This document shows positions 1 through 10,184 of a stretch of 64,000 bases of DNA, piece after piece. Source of the DNA: Bacteroidales bacterium. GTDB taxonomy: Bacteria; Bacteroidota; Bacteroidia; Bacteroidales; ML635J-15. The notes under the pieces were generated by a model. That model made no database searches, had not been told where the DNA came from, and saw nothing but the letters and a program-made list of their open reading frames with translations. The position numbers were made by a program, and so were the translations under genes. The stretch is from positions 1 to 64,000 of the forward strand of contig JAGCDJ010000049.1 in the NCBI GenBank assembly GCA_017651185.1. Direction: 5' to 3'. Each line of letters opens with the position of its first letter. Positions within the stretch are counted from its first letter, which is position 1.

Positions 1-83
1 AAAGTTGAAAGTTGAAAGTCTGTAGAGTTGCAAGCAACGACTTCTACAAATCAAATTTTCAAATCTTTCAAATCATCAAATCC

Positions 84-929
84 TTAAATCTTCATCGTCG
101 CCATCACCGGATAATGGTCTGAAATGTACGGTTTTCCGTAATCTCCATTCAAAGTCTTGAAATCCAACACTTCTGCATTCTTGTAAAAGATGTAGTCTAT
201 CATAGCATCGCCACCGTTGCCAAAATTATTATATGTAGTCGTCCATTCTGACTCTGGAAGAATCGCACGACTATCCTTCATTTCGGCCTTTAGCGGATCG
301 AAAATACTGGAATTCACATCAGAATTAAAGTCACCAGAAAGGAATACTGGTATTTTATCATCCTTTACAATTTCGGCAATTTTCTTTGTAATCAATAAAA
401 TAGACTGTTCTCGTGCGACTTTACCAACATGGTCGAGATGGGTATTGAAAACATAAAACTCCTTATCCACATCAGCAACCTTAAGTTTCGCCCATGTTAC
501 AATGCGCCTACATGCAGCATCCCAACCCATCGAACAGCTATCTGGTGTTTCCGACAGCCAGAAATTGCCATTTTCAAGCAATTCAAACTTGTCGTTGCGA
601 TAGTAAATTGCCATAAATTCGCCTTCTTCCTTGCCATCGTCACGACCTACTCCTACCCTGCTGTATTCTGGGAAATTATTGTCTATGTACTGCAACTGAC
701 CAATGAGCGCCTCCTGCAAACCAAACACATCGGGTTGCTCGCGTTCTATCATTTCCTTGGTTGCAGGCTTGCGAATATCCCATGAATTGTTGCCATCGTT
801 GGCTGTACCATATCGAATATTGTACGATATGTAGTTTATTTCAATATTATCTTGACTATTACCACAACCACCGCATAGCAACAGAACTGCCAGCGGAATT
901 AAAATTACTATTCTAATTTTCATATTCAT
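84..929 (-). CDS. Secreted endonuclease/exonuclease/phosphatase-family lipoprotein
   Basis: A 281-residue protein of the EEP (DNase I-like) metal-dependent hydrolase fold. Family motifs appear in order: GLQEA (metal-binding Glu), NTHLDHVG, SGDFN (Asp/Asn pair) and the C-terminal SDHYPV with the catalytic His. The N-terminus is a hydrophobic signal with a lipobox ending LLLCGGC, so the mature protein is probably a lipoprotein outside the cytoplasm. In Bacteroidota, secreted EEP proteins hydrolyse phosphodiesters or phosphomonoesters; the substrate cannot be told from sequence. An alternative start lies two codons in. It stands alone, downstream of the groEL terminator. Confidence 0.85.
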   Translation of the reverse strand: MNMKIRIVILIPLAVLLLCGGCGNSQDNIEINYISYNIRYGTANDGNNSWDIRKPATKEMIEREQPDVFGLQEALIGQLQYIDNNFPEYSRVGVGRDDGKEEGEFMAIYYRNDKFELLENGNFWLSETPDSCSMGWDAACRRIVTWAKLKVADVDKEFYVFNTHLDHVGKVAREQSILLITKKIAEIVKDDKIPVFLSGDFNSDVNSSIFDPLKAEMKDSRAILPESEWTTTYNNFGNGGDAMIDYIFYKNAEVLDFKTLNGDYGKPYISDHYPVMATMKI

Positions 930-945
930 ACATTATTATCATAGG

Positions 946-953
946 CAAAGATA
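946..953 (-). promoter_or_regulatory. -7 promoter element of the EEP lipoprotein gene
   Basis: On the minus strand the bases read TATCTTTG, a perfect match to the Bacteroidota -7 box TAnnTTTG, about 17 bases before the start codon. A TTG occurs upstream, but at a spacing of 22, slightly longer than ideal. Confidence 0.5.
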
Positions 954-975
954 ATAGGTTTTTGTAAAATAAAGA

Positions 976-1009
976 CAAAAAAACAAAGGCAACCTTACGA
1001 TTGCCTTTG
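976..1009 (-). terminator. Rho-independent terminator after groEL
   Basis: On the minus strand a 9-bp stem (CAAAGGCAA / TTGCCTTTG, plus-strand 984-992 and 1001-1009) with an 8-base loop is followed by a run of T. It ends the groES-groEL transcript before the next gene. Confidence 0.85.
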
Positions 1010-1043
1010 CCTAGTATTAACTTGAAAATTATATTATGAGCTT

Positions 1044-2693
<1,650 letters not shown>

Positions 2694-2700
2694 TCAAAAA

Positions 2701-2982
2701 TTATTCTTCAACTACTAATAAAATATCGGTCTGATTCATAATCAGATAACTTTCGCCATTGATTTTCAACTCAGTACCGCTGTACTTTCCGTAAAGTACT
2801 ACATCACCAGCCTTAACCTCAATGGGTTCGTCCTTCTTCTGGTTTCCTACTGCGATGATTTTGCCTTTCTGTGGTTTTTCCTGTGCTGAATCGGGGATAA
2901 TGATTCCGCCAACTGTCTTCTGTTCTGCTGCTTCCGGTTTAATCAGGACTTTGCCTGCCATTGGTCTTCCTATCTTTTCCAT
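2701..2982 (-). CDS. groS: Co-chaperonin GroES
   Basis: A 93-residue co-chaperonin, the lid of the GroEL chamber. [10 protein letters not shown] is the mobile loop that docks onto GroEL, and [14 protein letters not shown] and the C-terminal [11 protein letters not shown] are typical of Bacteroidota GroES. The start at 2982 (MEKIGRPM...) is chosen. The frame stays open upstream to 3132, but that extension would run through the candidate promoter and has no family similarity. Confidence 0.97.
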   Translation of the reverse strand: MEKIGRPMAGKVLIKPEAAEQKTVGGIIIPDSAQEKPQKGKIIAVGNQKKDEPIEVKAGDVVLYGKYSGTELKINGESYLIMNQTDILLVVEE

Positions 2983-3035
2983 GATATCTTTAAATTTTTT
3001 TGTTAGACAATTTAAAATTTTACGGCATGACATTA

Positions 3036-3110
3036 ACGAAAAATGTGCCACTCGCAAAAAACTGACAAAATGGCAATTTCCGTATTGGCAGAACTGACAT
3101 AGGGTGTCGG
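3036..3110 (-). promoter_or_regulatory. Candidate sigma-54-like stress promoter of groES-groEL with TGNCA repeats
   Basis: On the minus strand, about 60 bases before the groES start, TGGCACATTTTTCGT (3050-3036) resembles a -24/-12 sigma-54 promoter, with GG 10 bases before GT (canonical GC). Just upstream are two inverted copies of a TGNCA-rich motif: plus-strand CTGACAAAATGGCA at 3062-3075 and TTGGCAGAACTGACA at 3085-3099. No TAnnTTTG promoter was found in this leader. The rest of the 339-base gap (3111-3252) is A/T-rich low-complexity sequence with no gene. Confidence 0.4.
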
Positions 3111-3252
3111 AATGGCGGAAAAGCATGGTCAAGGATTATTGGATTTAAAGATTTAAAAATTTAAGGATTCAAATAATTGAAGAGATGATATCCATACCTA
3201 TTTTAAATATAATACGCAAATAAAAAATTAGTAAAAAAAATACTTGATTTTT

Positions 3253-3283
3253 TTTGCAATATTAAAAACATCACTTATCTTTG
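3253..3283 (+). promoter_or_regulatory. Promoter of the restriction-modification operon
   Basis: TTTG at 3253-3256, 19 bases, then TATCTTTG at 3276-3283: a textbook Bacteroidota housekeeping promoter. The first start codon is at 3322, giving a leader of about 30 bases. No second promoter of this quality was seen before hsdR, and most genes overlap or are a few bases apart. Transcription may therefore run far through the island, although the 201-base gap before dinD could hold another start. Confidence 0.75.
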
Positions 3284-3321
3284 CATCATAAAAATTTTAA
3301 AGTATTTAAGATACTAAAGCA

Positions 3322-3870
3322 ATGACAAAACTTAAAGACATAGCAGAAATACGCTCAGGAATTTTCCTAAACTCCTCTCCTACAGGCACAATATCATACC
3401 TGCAGATGAAGGACATCATGATGGATTCTCCTGAAAAAATTTCAGCAATGGTAGAATACAAGCCAAGAATGGAGAGCAACATGCTTCGCAGAGGAGACCT
3501 GCTCTTTGCAGGAAAAGGCACAACGTATCTTTGCAAGATATTCAACCTTGACATCAAGGCGGTGGCTTCGACTACACTATATACAATAAGGCTGCACAGC
3601 GATTCAATTTCTTCCGAATATCTATGCTGGTACTTGAACCTGCCGAACATCGTAAACGAAATAAAGGCTTCTCAGATTGGCAGTTCCACCCCACTTATAC
3701 ACAAATCGACCTTGGAAAACATTGAAATTCCAATCCCCGACCATAACACCCAGAAGAAAGTTGTAGAAATTTCAGAACTGCAGAAACAAGAAGCCCATTT
3801 ATTAGATGCAATTGCAGAAAAACGCACAAACATAATAAACCAATTATTAATCAACGAAATAAACAAATAG
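3322..3870 (+). CDS. Half-length type I restriction specificity subunit (HsdS, one TRD)
   Basis: A 182-residue protein with a single target-recognition domain and one following helical segment. Full HsdS proteins carry two of each and are about 400 residues. KLKDIAEIRSG at the N-terminus and IEIPIPDHNTQKKVVEIS followed by a long helix (residues about 140-180) are typical of HsdS. It recognises one half-site of DNA for the HsdM methylase. Half S subunits can dimerise to read a palindromic bipartite site. hsdM starts 5 bases downstream. It is probably functional rather than a fragment, because it has its own promoter and intact ends. Confidence 0.85.
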   Translation: MTKLKDIAEIRSGIFLNSSPTGTISYLQMKDIMMDSPEKISAMVEYKPRMESNMLRRGDLLFAGKGTTYLCKIFNLDIKAVASTTLYTIRLHSDSISSEYLCWYLNLPNIVNEIKASQIGSSTPLIHKSTLENIEIPIPDHNTQKKVVEISELQKQEAHLLDAIAEKRTNIINQLLINEINK

Positions 3871-3875
3871 ACAAT

Positions 3876-5405
3876 ATGGATATAAAGAAAATCACCCAAG
3901 AGGACATCAACCGCACGGTTTGGAAGGCTTGCGACACTTTCCGCGGCGTAATCGACCCCAGCCAATACAAGGACTACATACTTACAATGCTGTTCCTTAA
4001 GTATGTAAGCGATGTATATAAATCGAAACTTAACGATTACCTCATAAAATACGAGGGCGACAAGGAACGCGCCGAGCGAGCAATGCGTCACGAGCGTTTT
4101 GTCGTACCGGAAAAAAGTTCGTTCGATTTTCTTTACGAACACCGCAACTTAACCAACATTGGCGAACTGATTGACGAAGCATTGGCCGACCTCGAGGAAG
4201 CCAACCGCGAGAAGATGAGCAGCGAGGACGGCAGCAGCATTTTCCGCAACATCAGCTTTAATAGTGCCAATTTGGGCGAGACGAAAGAGAAAAACGCACG
4301 GTTGAGAAACCTTTTGCAGGATTTTCAGGGTGTTGACTTGGACGAGTCGCATTTGGAGAACAACGACATCATCGGCGACGCATACATGTACCTTGTATCA
4401 ACATTTGCAGGGGAAGCCGGCAAAAAGGCTGGCGACTTCTTCACGCCTGCCGAGGTTTCCACACTGCTGGCAAAACTTACCAAGAGCAATCCTGGCGCAC
4501 GAATCTGCGATGTCACCTGCGGTTCAGGTTCATTGCTGATTAAAGCAGGTAAGGAAGTCGGCAACAACAACTTCTCGCTGTACGGACAGGAAGTGAACGG
4601 CAGCACATGGGCGCTGGCAATGATGAACATGTTCCTGCACGGATTCGACAATGCCGTAATCCGCTGGGGGGACACTTTGCGCAACCCAAAACTAAAAGCA
4701 AGCGACAGGCTTATGAAGTTCGACACCGTTGTTGCAAACCCACCATTCAGCCTCGACAAATGGGGTGCCGAAGAAGCCGCCGCCGACCCGTACAACCGCT
4801 TCTGGCGTGGCATTCCGCCCAAGAGCAAAGGCGACTGGGCATTCATAAGCCACATGCTCGAAGTTGCCGACGACAATGGCGGCAAGGTCGGCGTAATAAT
4901 ACCTCACGGAGTGCTTTTCCGAGGCGGAAGCGAAGGCAAAATTCGCCAGTACATCCTCGAAAACGAGCACACGCTTGAAGCAGTAATAGGTTTGCCAGCC
5001 AACCTGTTCTACGGCACCGGCATTCCTGCCGCAATCGCCATCTTCCGCAAAGGACGCAACTCGGAGAATGTGCTTTTCATCGATGCTAGCCGCGAGTACG
5101 AGAACGGCAAGAACCAGAACAAGCTTCGTCCGCAGGACATCGAGCACATTGTTGGTATTTACCGCAAGTTTGCAAACGGCGAACTGCAGCAGGGCGTTGT
5201 GGAAGACAAATACGCCTACATTGCCACACCAGACGAAATCCGCGAGAACGACTACAACCTCAACATTCCGCGCTATGTGGACACCTACGAGGAAGAAGCC
5301 GAAATCGACATCCCTGCCGTACAAAAGGAGATTGAGCAGTTGGAAACCGAACTGGCAGAAGTGCAAGGCAAAATGAAGGAATATTTGAAAGAATTAGGAT
5401 ATTAG
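3876..5405 (+). CDS. hsdM: Type I restriction-modification DNA methyltransferase (HsdM)
   Basis: A 509-residue adenine N6-methyltransferase. The N-terminal helical HsdM domain (about residues 5-140) precedes the SAM-dependent catalytic domain. That domain has DFFTPAEV near residue 188, the SAM-binding loop DVTCGSGSLL near 212 and catalytic motif IV NPPFSLDKW near 288. The C-terminus is a coiled coil that contacts HsdS. It protects self DNA by methylation and is also part of the restriction complex. It is the only methylase gene in the island, so both hsdS genes would have to share it. The next gene starts 5 bases on. Confidence 0.97.
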   Translation: MDIKKITQEDINRTVWKACDTFRGVIDPSQYKDYILTMLFLKYVSDVYKSKLNDYLIKYEGDKERAERAMRHERFVVPEKSSFDFLYEHRNLTNIGELIDEALADLEEANREKMSSEDGSSIFRNISFNSANLGETKEKNARLRNLLQDFQGVDLDESHLENNDIIGDAYMYLVSTFAGEAGKKAGDFFTPAEVSTLLAKLTKSNPGARICDVTCGSGSLLIKAGKEVGNNNFSLYGQEVNGSTWALAMMNMFLHGFDNAVIRWGDTLRNPKLKASDRLMKFDTVVANPPFSLDKWGAEEAAADPYNRFWRGIPPKSKGDWAFISHMLEVADDNGGKVGVIIPHGVLFRGGSEGKIRQYILENEHTLEAVIGLPANLFYGTGIPAAIAIFRKGRNSENVLFIDASREYENGKNQNKLRPQDIEHIVGIYRKFANGELQQGVVEDKYAYIATPDEIRENDYNLNIPRYVDTYEEEAEIDIPAVQKEIEQLETELAEVQGKMKEYLKELGY

Positions 5406-5410
5406 AACTT

Positions 5411-6916
5411 ATGAACGACGAGAGCCAAAACATAGAATACAAGCGCAGCTGGAGCGACGAATACCTAAAATGGGTGTGTGGATTCGCCAATGCGCAGGGT
5501 GGCAAAATTTTTATAGGTATTGACGACGACAAGACCATTTACGGACTGACCGACTCGCACCGCCAGATGGAAGACATTCCTAACAAGATTGTCGCTTTCC
5601 TTGGCATAGTGGTAGATGTCAACCTGCATAAGAAAGACGGCAAGGAATACTTGGAACTGATTGTAAGCCCGAGCAATGTGCCGATTTCGTACAAAGGCAT
5701 TTTCTATTACCGCTCCGGTGCTACCAAGCAGGAACTGAAAGGTGCTGCGCTACAGCAGTTCATACTGAAGAAGATGGGACGCTCGTGGGACGAGATTGTA
5801 TGCGAAGGTGCGAAACTGGAACACATTGACGACGAAGCTGTCGCATATTTCGTACGCAAGGGCATTAAGGCAGGCAGACTTCCCGACAGTGCCGCCGACG
5901 ATTCCACGGAAACCATACTGCGCAACCTCGACCTTATGGACGATGACGGTGGTCTGCGCAACGCTGCCATTCTGCTGTTCGGCAAGCGTCCATCGAAGTT
6001 TTTTACCTGCATCGAGTTCAAAATCGGGCGTTTCCACAACGATGTTGACTTGCGGAACCAGGACATAATCAGCGGCAACATCATACAGATGGCCGACAAG
6101 GTGATGGAAATCCTCGACAGCAAATATCTGATTCGACCCATACACTACGAAGGTCTGCAACGGATTGAACCGCTGGAAATTCCCGAAGACGCACTACGCG
6201 AAATCATCTTCAACGCCATTATACACAAGGAATATCCGGGCTACTCGACACAGATGCGAGTATATAACGACATGATATGGCTATGGAACTCGGGCGGACT
6301 TCCCGACGGCATTACCTTCGAGCAGTTTATGGGCGCACATAGTTCGTGTCCTCGCAACCGTCTGATTGCCCGAGCATTCTATTTGGCAGGCTTCATCGAA
6401 TCGTGGGGACGCGGCATTGGCAAAATCAAAGACGAGTTTGTGGCAAACGGACTTGAAGCACCCGTTTACAAAGAAGAGATGGGTGGAATGTCGGTTTACA
6501 TCACTCGACGCAAAGGTTTGTTTGGCGAAAATGGCCCTGTAAATGACCCTGTAAACGGTCCTGTAAATGAAGGTGTAAATGACGGTGTAAAAATTACTGG
6601 TAATAAGAACATTGCAACAGACGATGACCATATAAATGACCATGTAAATGATACTGTAAATGACGGTGTAAATGACGGTGTAAATGACGGTGTAAATGAC
6701 GGTGTAAAATGGACTAGAAATGAATTAAGGATTTTAGATGAAATGGTTCATAATAATGATATAACCTACATTGAATTACAAACAAAACTAAAAATTTCTG
6801 AACCAACAGTCAGACGAGCCATTAAACGATTGAGAATAAATATGATGATTGTCCGTGAAGGCTCCGACAAGTCGGGACACTGGTATGTAACTGAAAAAGG
6901 AAAGGAAATGTTATGA
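5411..6916 (+). CDS. AlbA_2/Schlafen-type putative ATP-binding protein with winged-helix C-terminus
   Basis: 501 residues. The N-terminal AlbA_2 domain (about 1-120) has IEYKRSWS and FANAQGGKIFIGIDDD. A middle RecG-associated ATPase-like region (about 240-370) includes IIFNAIIHKEYPG, NSGGLPDG and SWGRGIGKI. A linker of tandem VNDG-type repeats follows (about 375-435), then a winged helix-turn-helix (ISEPTVRRAIKRLR). Such proteins are common in defence islands and beside type I RM genes, often as regulators or putative effectors; the biochemical role is unsettled. It lies between hsdM and the full hsdS, and its stop codon overlaps the next start (ATGA). Confidence 0.8.
   Translation: MNDESQNIEYKRSWSDEYLKWVCGFANAQGGKIFIGIDDDKTIYGLTDSHRQMEDIPNKIVAFLGIVVDVNLHKKDGKEYLELIVSPSNVPISYKGIFYYRSGATKQELKGAALQQFILKKMGRSWDEIVCEGAKLEHIDDEAVAYFVRKGIKAGRLPDSAADDSTETILRNLDLMDDDGGLRNAAILLFGKRPSKFFTCIEFKIGRFHNDVDLRNQDIISGNIIQMADKVMEILDSKYLIRPIHYEGLQRIEPLEIPEDALREIIFNAIIHKEYPGYSTQMRVYNDMIWLWNSGGLPDGITFEQFMGAHSSCPRNRLIARAFYLAGFIESWGRGIGKIKDEFVANGLEAPVYKEEMGGMSVYITRRKGLFGENGPVNDPVNGPVNEGVNDGVKITGNKNIATDDDHINDHVNDTVNDGVNDGVNDGVNDGVKWTRNELRILDEMVHNNDITYIELQTKLKISEPTVRRAIKRLRINMMIVREGSDKSGHWYVTEKGKEML
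6532..6708 (+). repeat. In-frame 12-bp tandem repeat array (VNDG/VNxP units)
   Basis: Two clusters of a 12-base unit close to GTAAATGACGGT lie inside the AlbA_2 gene. A degenerate cluster spans 6532-6589 and a more regular one 6626-6708, the latter with four near-identical units at the end. Each unit encodes four residues (Val-Asn-Asp-Gly or variants), so copy-number change would alter linker length without a frameshift. Confidence 0.85.
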
Positions 6917-7527
6917 AAAACAAGAAAAGCAAAAAATTTAGTTTTGCACATATATGCGCATACTTATCATTAGCCATATCAGTTACCATGATTGTTTTAT
7001 GGTGCTGCAATGCTGGCGGTTTTAAAGTGGTTAGCCTCGATTCCTTTGTGGGAGTTATTGTTGCACTGCTTGCGATTGTTGTTACTTTAGTTGTTGGCTG
7101 GCAAATATATAATGGCCTTGAAATAAAAAGACAATTAGAAAAGTTAAGTACTTTGAAAGAAAAATTTAGAGTACAAGAAAAAACTATTGAGCAACAAAAC
7201 AAAGAGTCTCGACATTTAATAACAATGATGTTTGGAGTACAAACTTTCGATATGAGAAATTACACACAAGCATTCTACTATTTTATGACATCTTTACTAC
7301 TAACAATGCAGTTAGACAAACCTATTAACGTTGATAAATTATTAACAAATTTAGAATTAGCAAATGACAATATTACAGGAAGCGACATCAAAGATTATGA
7401 CAATTTAAATGATATTCAAAAATGCGACAAGAATATTAGAGCATTACAAAATTACGACATAATAGAATCAAGATATAAGAAAATTTATCATGATTTTAAT
7501 TCTAAAATAAAGAAAAACAATGACTAA
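6913..7527 (+). CDS. Small membrane protein of unknown function within the RM island
   Basis: A 204-residue protein not recognised as any known family. Two hydrophobic helices (about residues 11-30 and 42-66) are followed by a charged coiled-coil segment (about 68-100) and a polar, probably helical cytoplasmic part. It overlaps the upstream gene by 4 bases and the following hsdS by 8, so it is translationally embedded in the operon. Its A/T content is visibly higher than that of hsdM or hsdR. A membrane-linked accessory or effector role is only inference. Confidence 0.75.
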   Translation: MKNKKSKKFSFAHICAYLSLAISVTMIVLWCCNAGGFKVVSLDSFVGVIVALLAIVVTLVVGWQIYNGLEIKRQLEKLSTLKEKFRVQEKTIEQQNKESRHLITMMFGVQTFDMRNYTQAFYYFMTSLLLTMQLDKPINVDKLLTNLELANDNITGSDIKDYDNLNDIQKCDKNIRALQNYDIIESRYKKIYHDFNSKIKKNND

Positions 7528-8767
7528 ACAAACCATACATATCCCCTCTGGATACAAGCCCTCGCCCCTCGGCATCATTCCCGAAGATTGGGAAGTGAAG
7601 AGGTTGGGGGAAATATTCACTTTCAAAAATGGAGTAAATGCAGGAAAAGATTCTTATGGAGAAGGTGTACGCTTTGTTAATACAATGGACGTATTAAACA
7701 ACGAATATATAACAGGCAAGATCTTGCGTGGCAGAGTCGCCATAAACGAAAAAACAAAGAATGAATTTCTCGTATCATTTGGCGATGTCTTATTCAATAG
7801 AACTTCTGAAACGAGAGAGGAAGTTGGTTGTTCAACAGTGTATTTAGATAATGAAGATGCTGTATTTGGTGGATTTGTTATCCGTGCTCATGATATAGAC
7901 GCAAATATTCTTAATCCAAGGTTCAAACAATATTGCTTTCAACCATCATACATAAGAAATCAGATTTCTGCTTTAGGAAATGGAGCCATAAGGTACAACC
8001 TTGGACAAGAAGACCTTTCTAAAGTCAACTTATTAATACCAACAAAAGTCGAACAAGAAGCTATTGCGAGTGTTATTAATCTTTGGGACACCGCCATCGC
8101 CAAGCAGACCGCCCTTATAGAGAAACTCACCCTGCGCAAGCGTGGCCTTATGCAGCAGCTGCTCACGGGGAAGAAGCGACTGAAAGGGTTTGGTGGGGAG
8201 TGGAAGGAAGTGAGATTGGGAGAGGTGTTCGATGAACGGAATGAGACAAACTGCGACAACCTACCTTTACTATCAATTACTGGTGACAAAGGCGTGATTT
8301 ATCAATCAGAATCAGACAAGAGAGATATTTCAAACGAAGACAAATCGAAATACAAACGCATTTGTCAAAACGACATTGGTTATAATACAATGAGAATGTG
8401 GCAAGGCAGAAGTGCTTTGTCAGAATTGGAAGGCATTGTGAGTCCTGCCTATACGATTGTTACACCTAAAAAAAGCATTGATGTGAGATTTATAGCAATG
8501 CTTATTCAGCAACCGCGGATAGTTTACAGCTTTTGGACACATTCTCAAGGTTTGGTAAGCGATACCTTAAACTGCAAATATCCTGATTTCTGTCAAGTGA
8601 AGGTCTCAATACCTTCAAAAGAAGAACAAACTGCAGTTGCTGATTTCTTCGTTGAAATTGACAAAGAAATCGAGATACATAAACAAAAACTGGCGGCCAT
8701 GCAGGAGCAGAAGAAGGGGTTGATGCAGGTGCTGTTGACGGGGAAGAAACGAATTGTTAATCATTAA
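7520..8767 (+). CDS. hsdS: Full-length type I restriction specificity subunit (HsdS)
   Basis: 415 residues with the classic two-fold layout: TRD1 (about 20-180), central conserved helix ending KRGLMQQLLTGKKR, TRD2 (about 225-380), and a C-terminal conserved helix ending KKGLMQVLLTGKKR. The two conserved segments are near-identical also at DNA level (around 8140-8190 and 8710-8750), the usual substrate for TRD exchange. It sets the bipartite DNA target for HsdM/HsdR. The TRD-coding stretches are A/T-rich against G/C-richer conserved blocks. The following kinase gene starts 10 bases later. Confidence 0.96.
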   Translation: MTKQTIHIPSGYKPSPLGIIPEDWEVKRLGEIFTFKNGVNAGKDSYGEGVRFVNTMDVLNNEYITGKILRGRVAINEKTKNEFLVSFGDVLFNRTSETREEVGCSTVYLDNEDAVFGGFVIRAHDIDANILNPRFKQYCFQPSYIRNQISALGNGAIRYNLGQEDLSKVNLLIPTKVEQEAIASVINLWDTAIAKQTALIEKLTLRKRGLMQQLLTGKKRLKGFGGEWKEVRLGEVFDERNETNCDNLPLLSITGDKGVIYQSESDKRDISNEDKSKYKRICQNDIGYNTMRMWQGRSALSELEGIVSPAYTIVTPKKSIDVRFIAMLIQQPRIVYSFWTHSQGLVSDTLNCKYPDFCQVKVSIPSKEEQTAVADFFVEIDKEIEIHKQKLAAMQEQKKGLMQVLLTGKKRIVNH

Positions 8768-8777
8768 AATAATAATT

Positions 8778-10184
8778 ATGACGGTTAAAGTATTAAATTG
8801 GGCTTTGTTCGTGTTTTTAGTTTTATTATATACCATGTTGTATATAATTTCTTGGATTTCAACAAACGACAAAGTAAACAAAGAAGAAAAAGGAACTGGC
8901 TTAGCTTTTTTCTTTTGTGGGCTTATTGCTACTTTCGTATTTGTTCCTGCTATAAATATATTTAGTAATAATGTAGCTGTAATATTATGGAAAATATTAG
9001 ATGTAATTGTTTTGTTGTCATCTATTTTAGTTTTAGTGTTCAATGATAGATTGCAAAAGCAAAAATCCTACAAGTGGAGTCTAATACCTATATTGTGTAT
9101 CACACTTGTCCCTTTTATCATCAATGTGACAATAGATTTTACAAATTTAGAAAATATTGATTTCAATAATCTTTATTCTGTTGAATCGTTAGGTGTTTTT
9201 AGTGCAATAGTTGCACTATTATCAACAATAGTGCTTATAGTTTTTATTGCATTCACAAGCAAAACAAGACGAAAAATTAGCGAACTAAACCACGCATTAT
9301 TATATTACCAACATGAATTTAATAATTTATCTTCATTTCAAAAACCTTATGAAAAATCGCTCAGAGAGGACTTGTTTGCATTAATTGGCCATTTAGAACA
9401 ACGTATTTCCAATCTTGTTAATATTAAAGAAAGCAAGAATAAATCCGATGATACTAACGAGATAACGACCAATGAAATCCACGATTTAAATAAAAAAATT
9501 GATGATATTCAAAAAGCAATGTTATTATTATGGGATAGATTATATGACAAAAAGACAGTTGATTTTGATATTATTCGCGATTTAAATCATTTTTTTGCAA
9601 CACCGTTCGCAACAATAGAAGCAAACATTGAATTATTAAAAAGCACAAAAGGTATTAACACTGCTCATTTGGAAAAAATAAATAATTCTATACAATTATG
9701 CAAGTGTATTGTTGAAACCTATAGGGAAAGTTTGTCATTTAGAGACAGCCATAATAATATAATAGATTCATTAAAACAAACTATTGAATGTGCGTATAAT
9801 GTCTATGCGGAACGTAATAACAAAATTTTAAAACCATTAAAAACCGATACTATCCCTGATAAGTTCTTATCTCACAACAATCATTACATAATATCAATTA
9901 TCCTCCCGTTGCTTGAAAATGCCATACAAGCCGCACCAAACAATACTGAGATCAGTATGGTCTTTAATAACATTGAACGCACTATATGCATTAGTAATAC
10001 TTGCGAAAACACCCCATCATTGAAAGATTTAAAAACACAAGGATATTCATCTAAAGAGAATCATAAGGGTACAGGAATTATGATTGTAAATAATTTACTT
10101 TCCATAAAAAACAAAGGTGTTTTAGCAACAACTATTGAGAACAACACAGTATTTCAAACTATTAAATTAAACAGCAATGAGTAA
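8778..10184 (+). CDS. Membrane sensor histidine kinase embedded in the RM operon
   Basis: 468 residues. About five hydrophobic helices occupy residues 1-160, followed by a long helical/coiled region (165-260). Next is a phosphoacceptor-like helix with His271 (DLNHFFATPFATIEA, resembling the HxxxTPL pattern), then a GHKL ATPase domain with N-box Asn381 (LLENAIQAA) and glycine box GTGIMIV near 431-437. The G1 box is degenerate, as in AgrC-like kinases (ISNTCEN). No periplasmic sensor domain of size is visible. The start at 8778 is chosen; an in-frame start at 8754 would overlap hsdS. It overlaps the downstream response regulator by 8 bases. Strongly A/T-rich. Confidence 0.85.
   Translation: MTVKVLNWALFVFLVLLYTMLYIISWISTNDKVNKEEKGTGLAFFFCGLIATFVFVPAINIFSNNVAVILWKILDVIVLLSSILVLVFNDRLQKQKSYKWSLIPILCITLVPFIINVTIDFTNLENIDFNNLYSVESLGVFSAIVALLSTIVLIVFIAFTSKTRRKISELNHALLYYQHEFNNLSSFQKPYEKSLREDLFALIGHLEQRISNLVNIKESKNKSDDTNEITTNEIHDLNKKIDDIQKAMLLLWDRLYDKKTVDFDIIRDLNHFFATPFATIEANIELLKSTKGINTAHLEKINNSIQLCKCIVETYRESLSFRDSHNNIIDSLKQTIECAYNVYAERNNKILKPLKTDTIPDKFLSHNNHYIISIILPLLENAIQAAPNNTEISMVFNNIERTICISNTCENTPSLKDLKTQGYSSKENHKGTGIMIVNNLLSIKNKGVLATTIENNTVFQTIKLNSNE

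Noticed and set aside
1..83. AAAGTTG repeats at the left edge
   Set aside because: Only three short imperfect units; low-complexity sequence with no further support.
2983..3132. N-terminal extension of GroES to 3132
   Set aside because: The extra 50 residues have no GroES similarity and run through the candidate promoter; GroES starts at 2982.
4692..5366. Long antisense reading frame across hsdM
   Set aside because: It is the mirror of hsdM codon bias; hsdM carries all catalytic motifs and the antisense product resembles nothing.
6532..6708. CRISPR-like repeat array
   Set aside because: The units are 12 bases with no spacers and encode an in-frame peptide repeat.
3322..8767. Phase-variable invertible hsdS system
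   Set aside because: Both hsdS genes are in the same orientation and no recombinase or inverted repeats were found.
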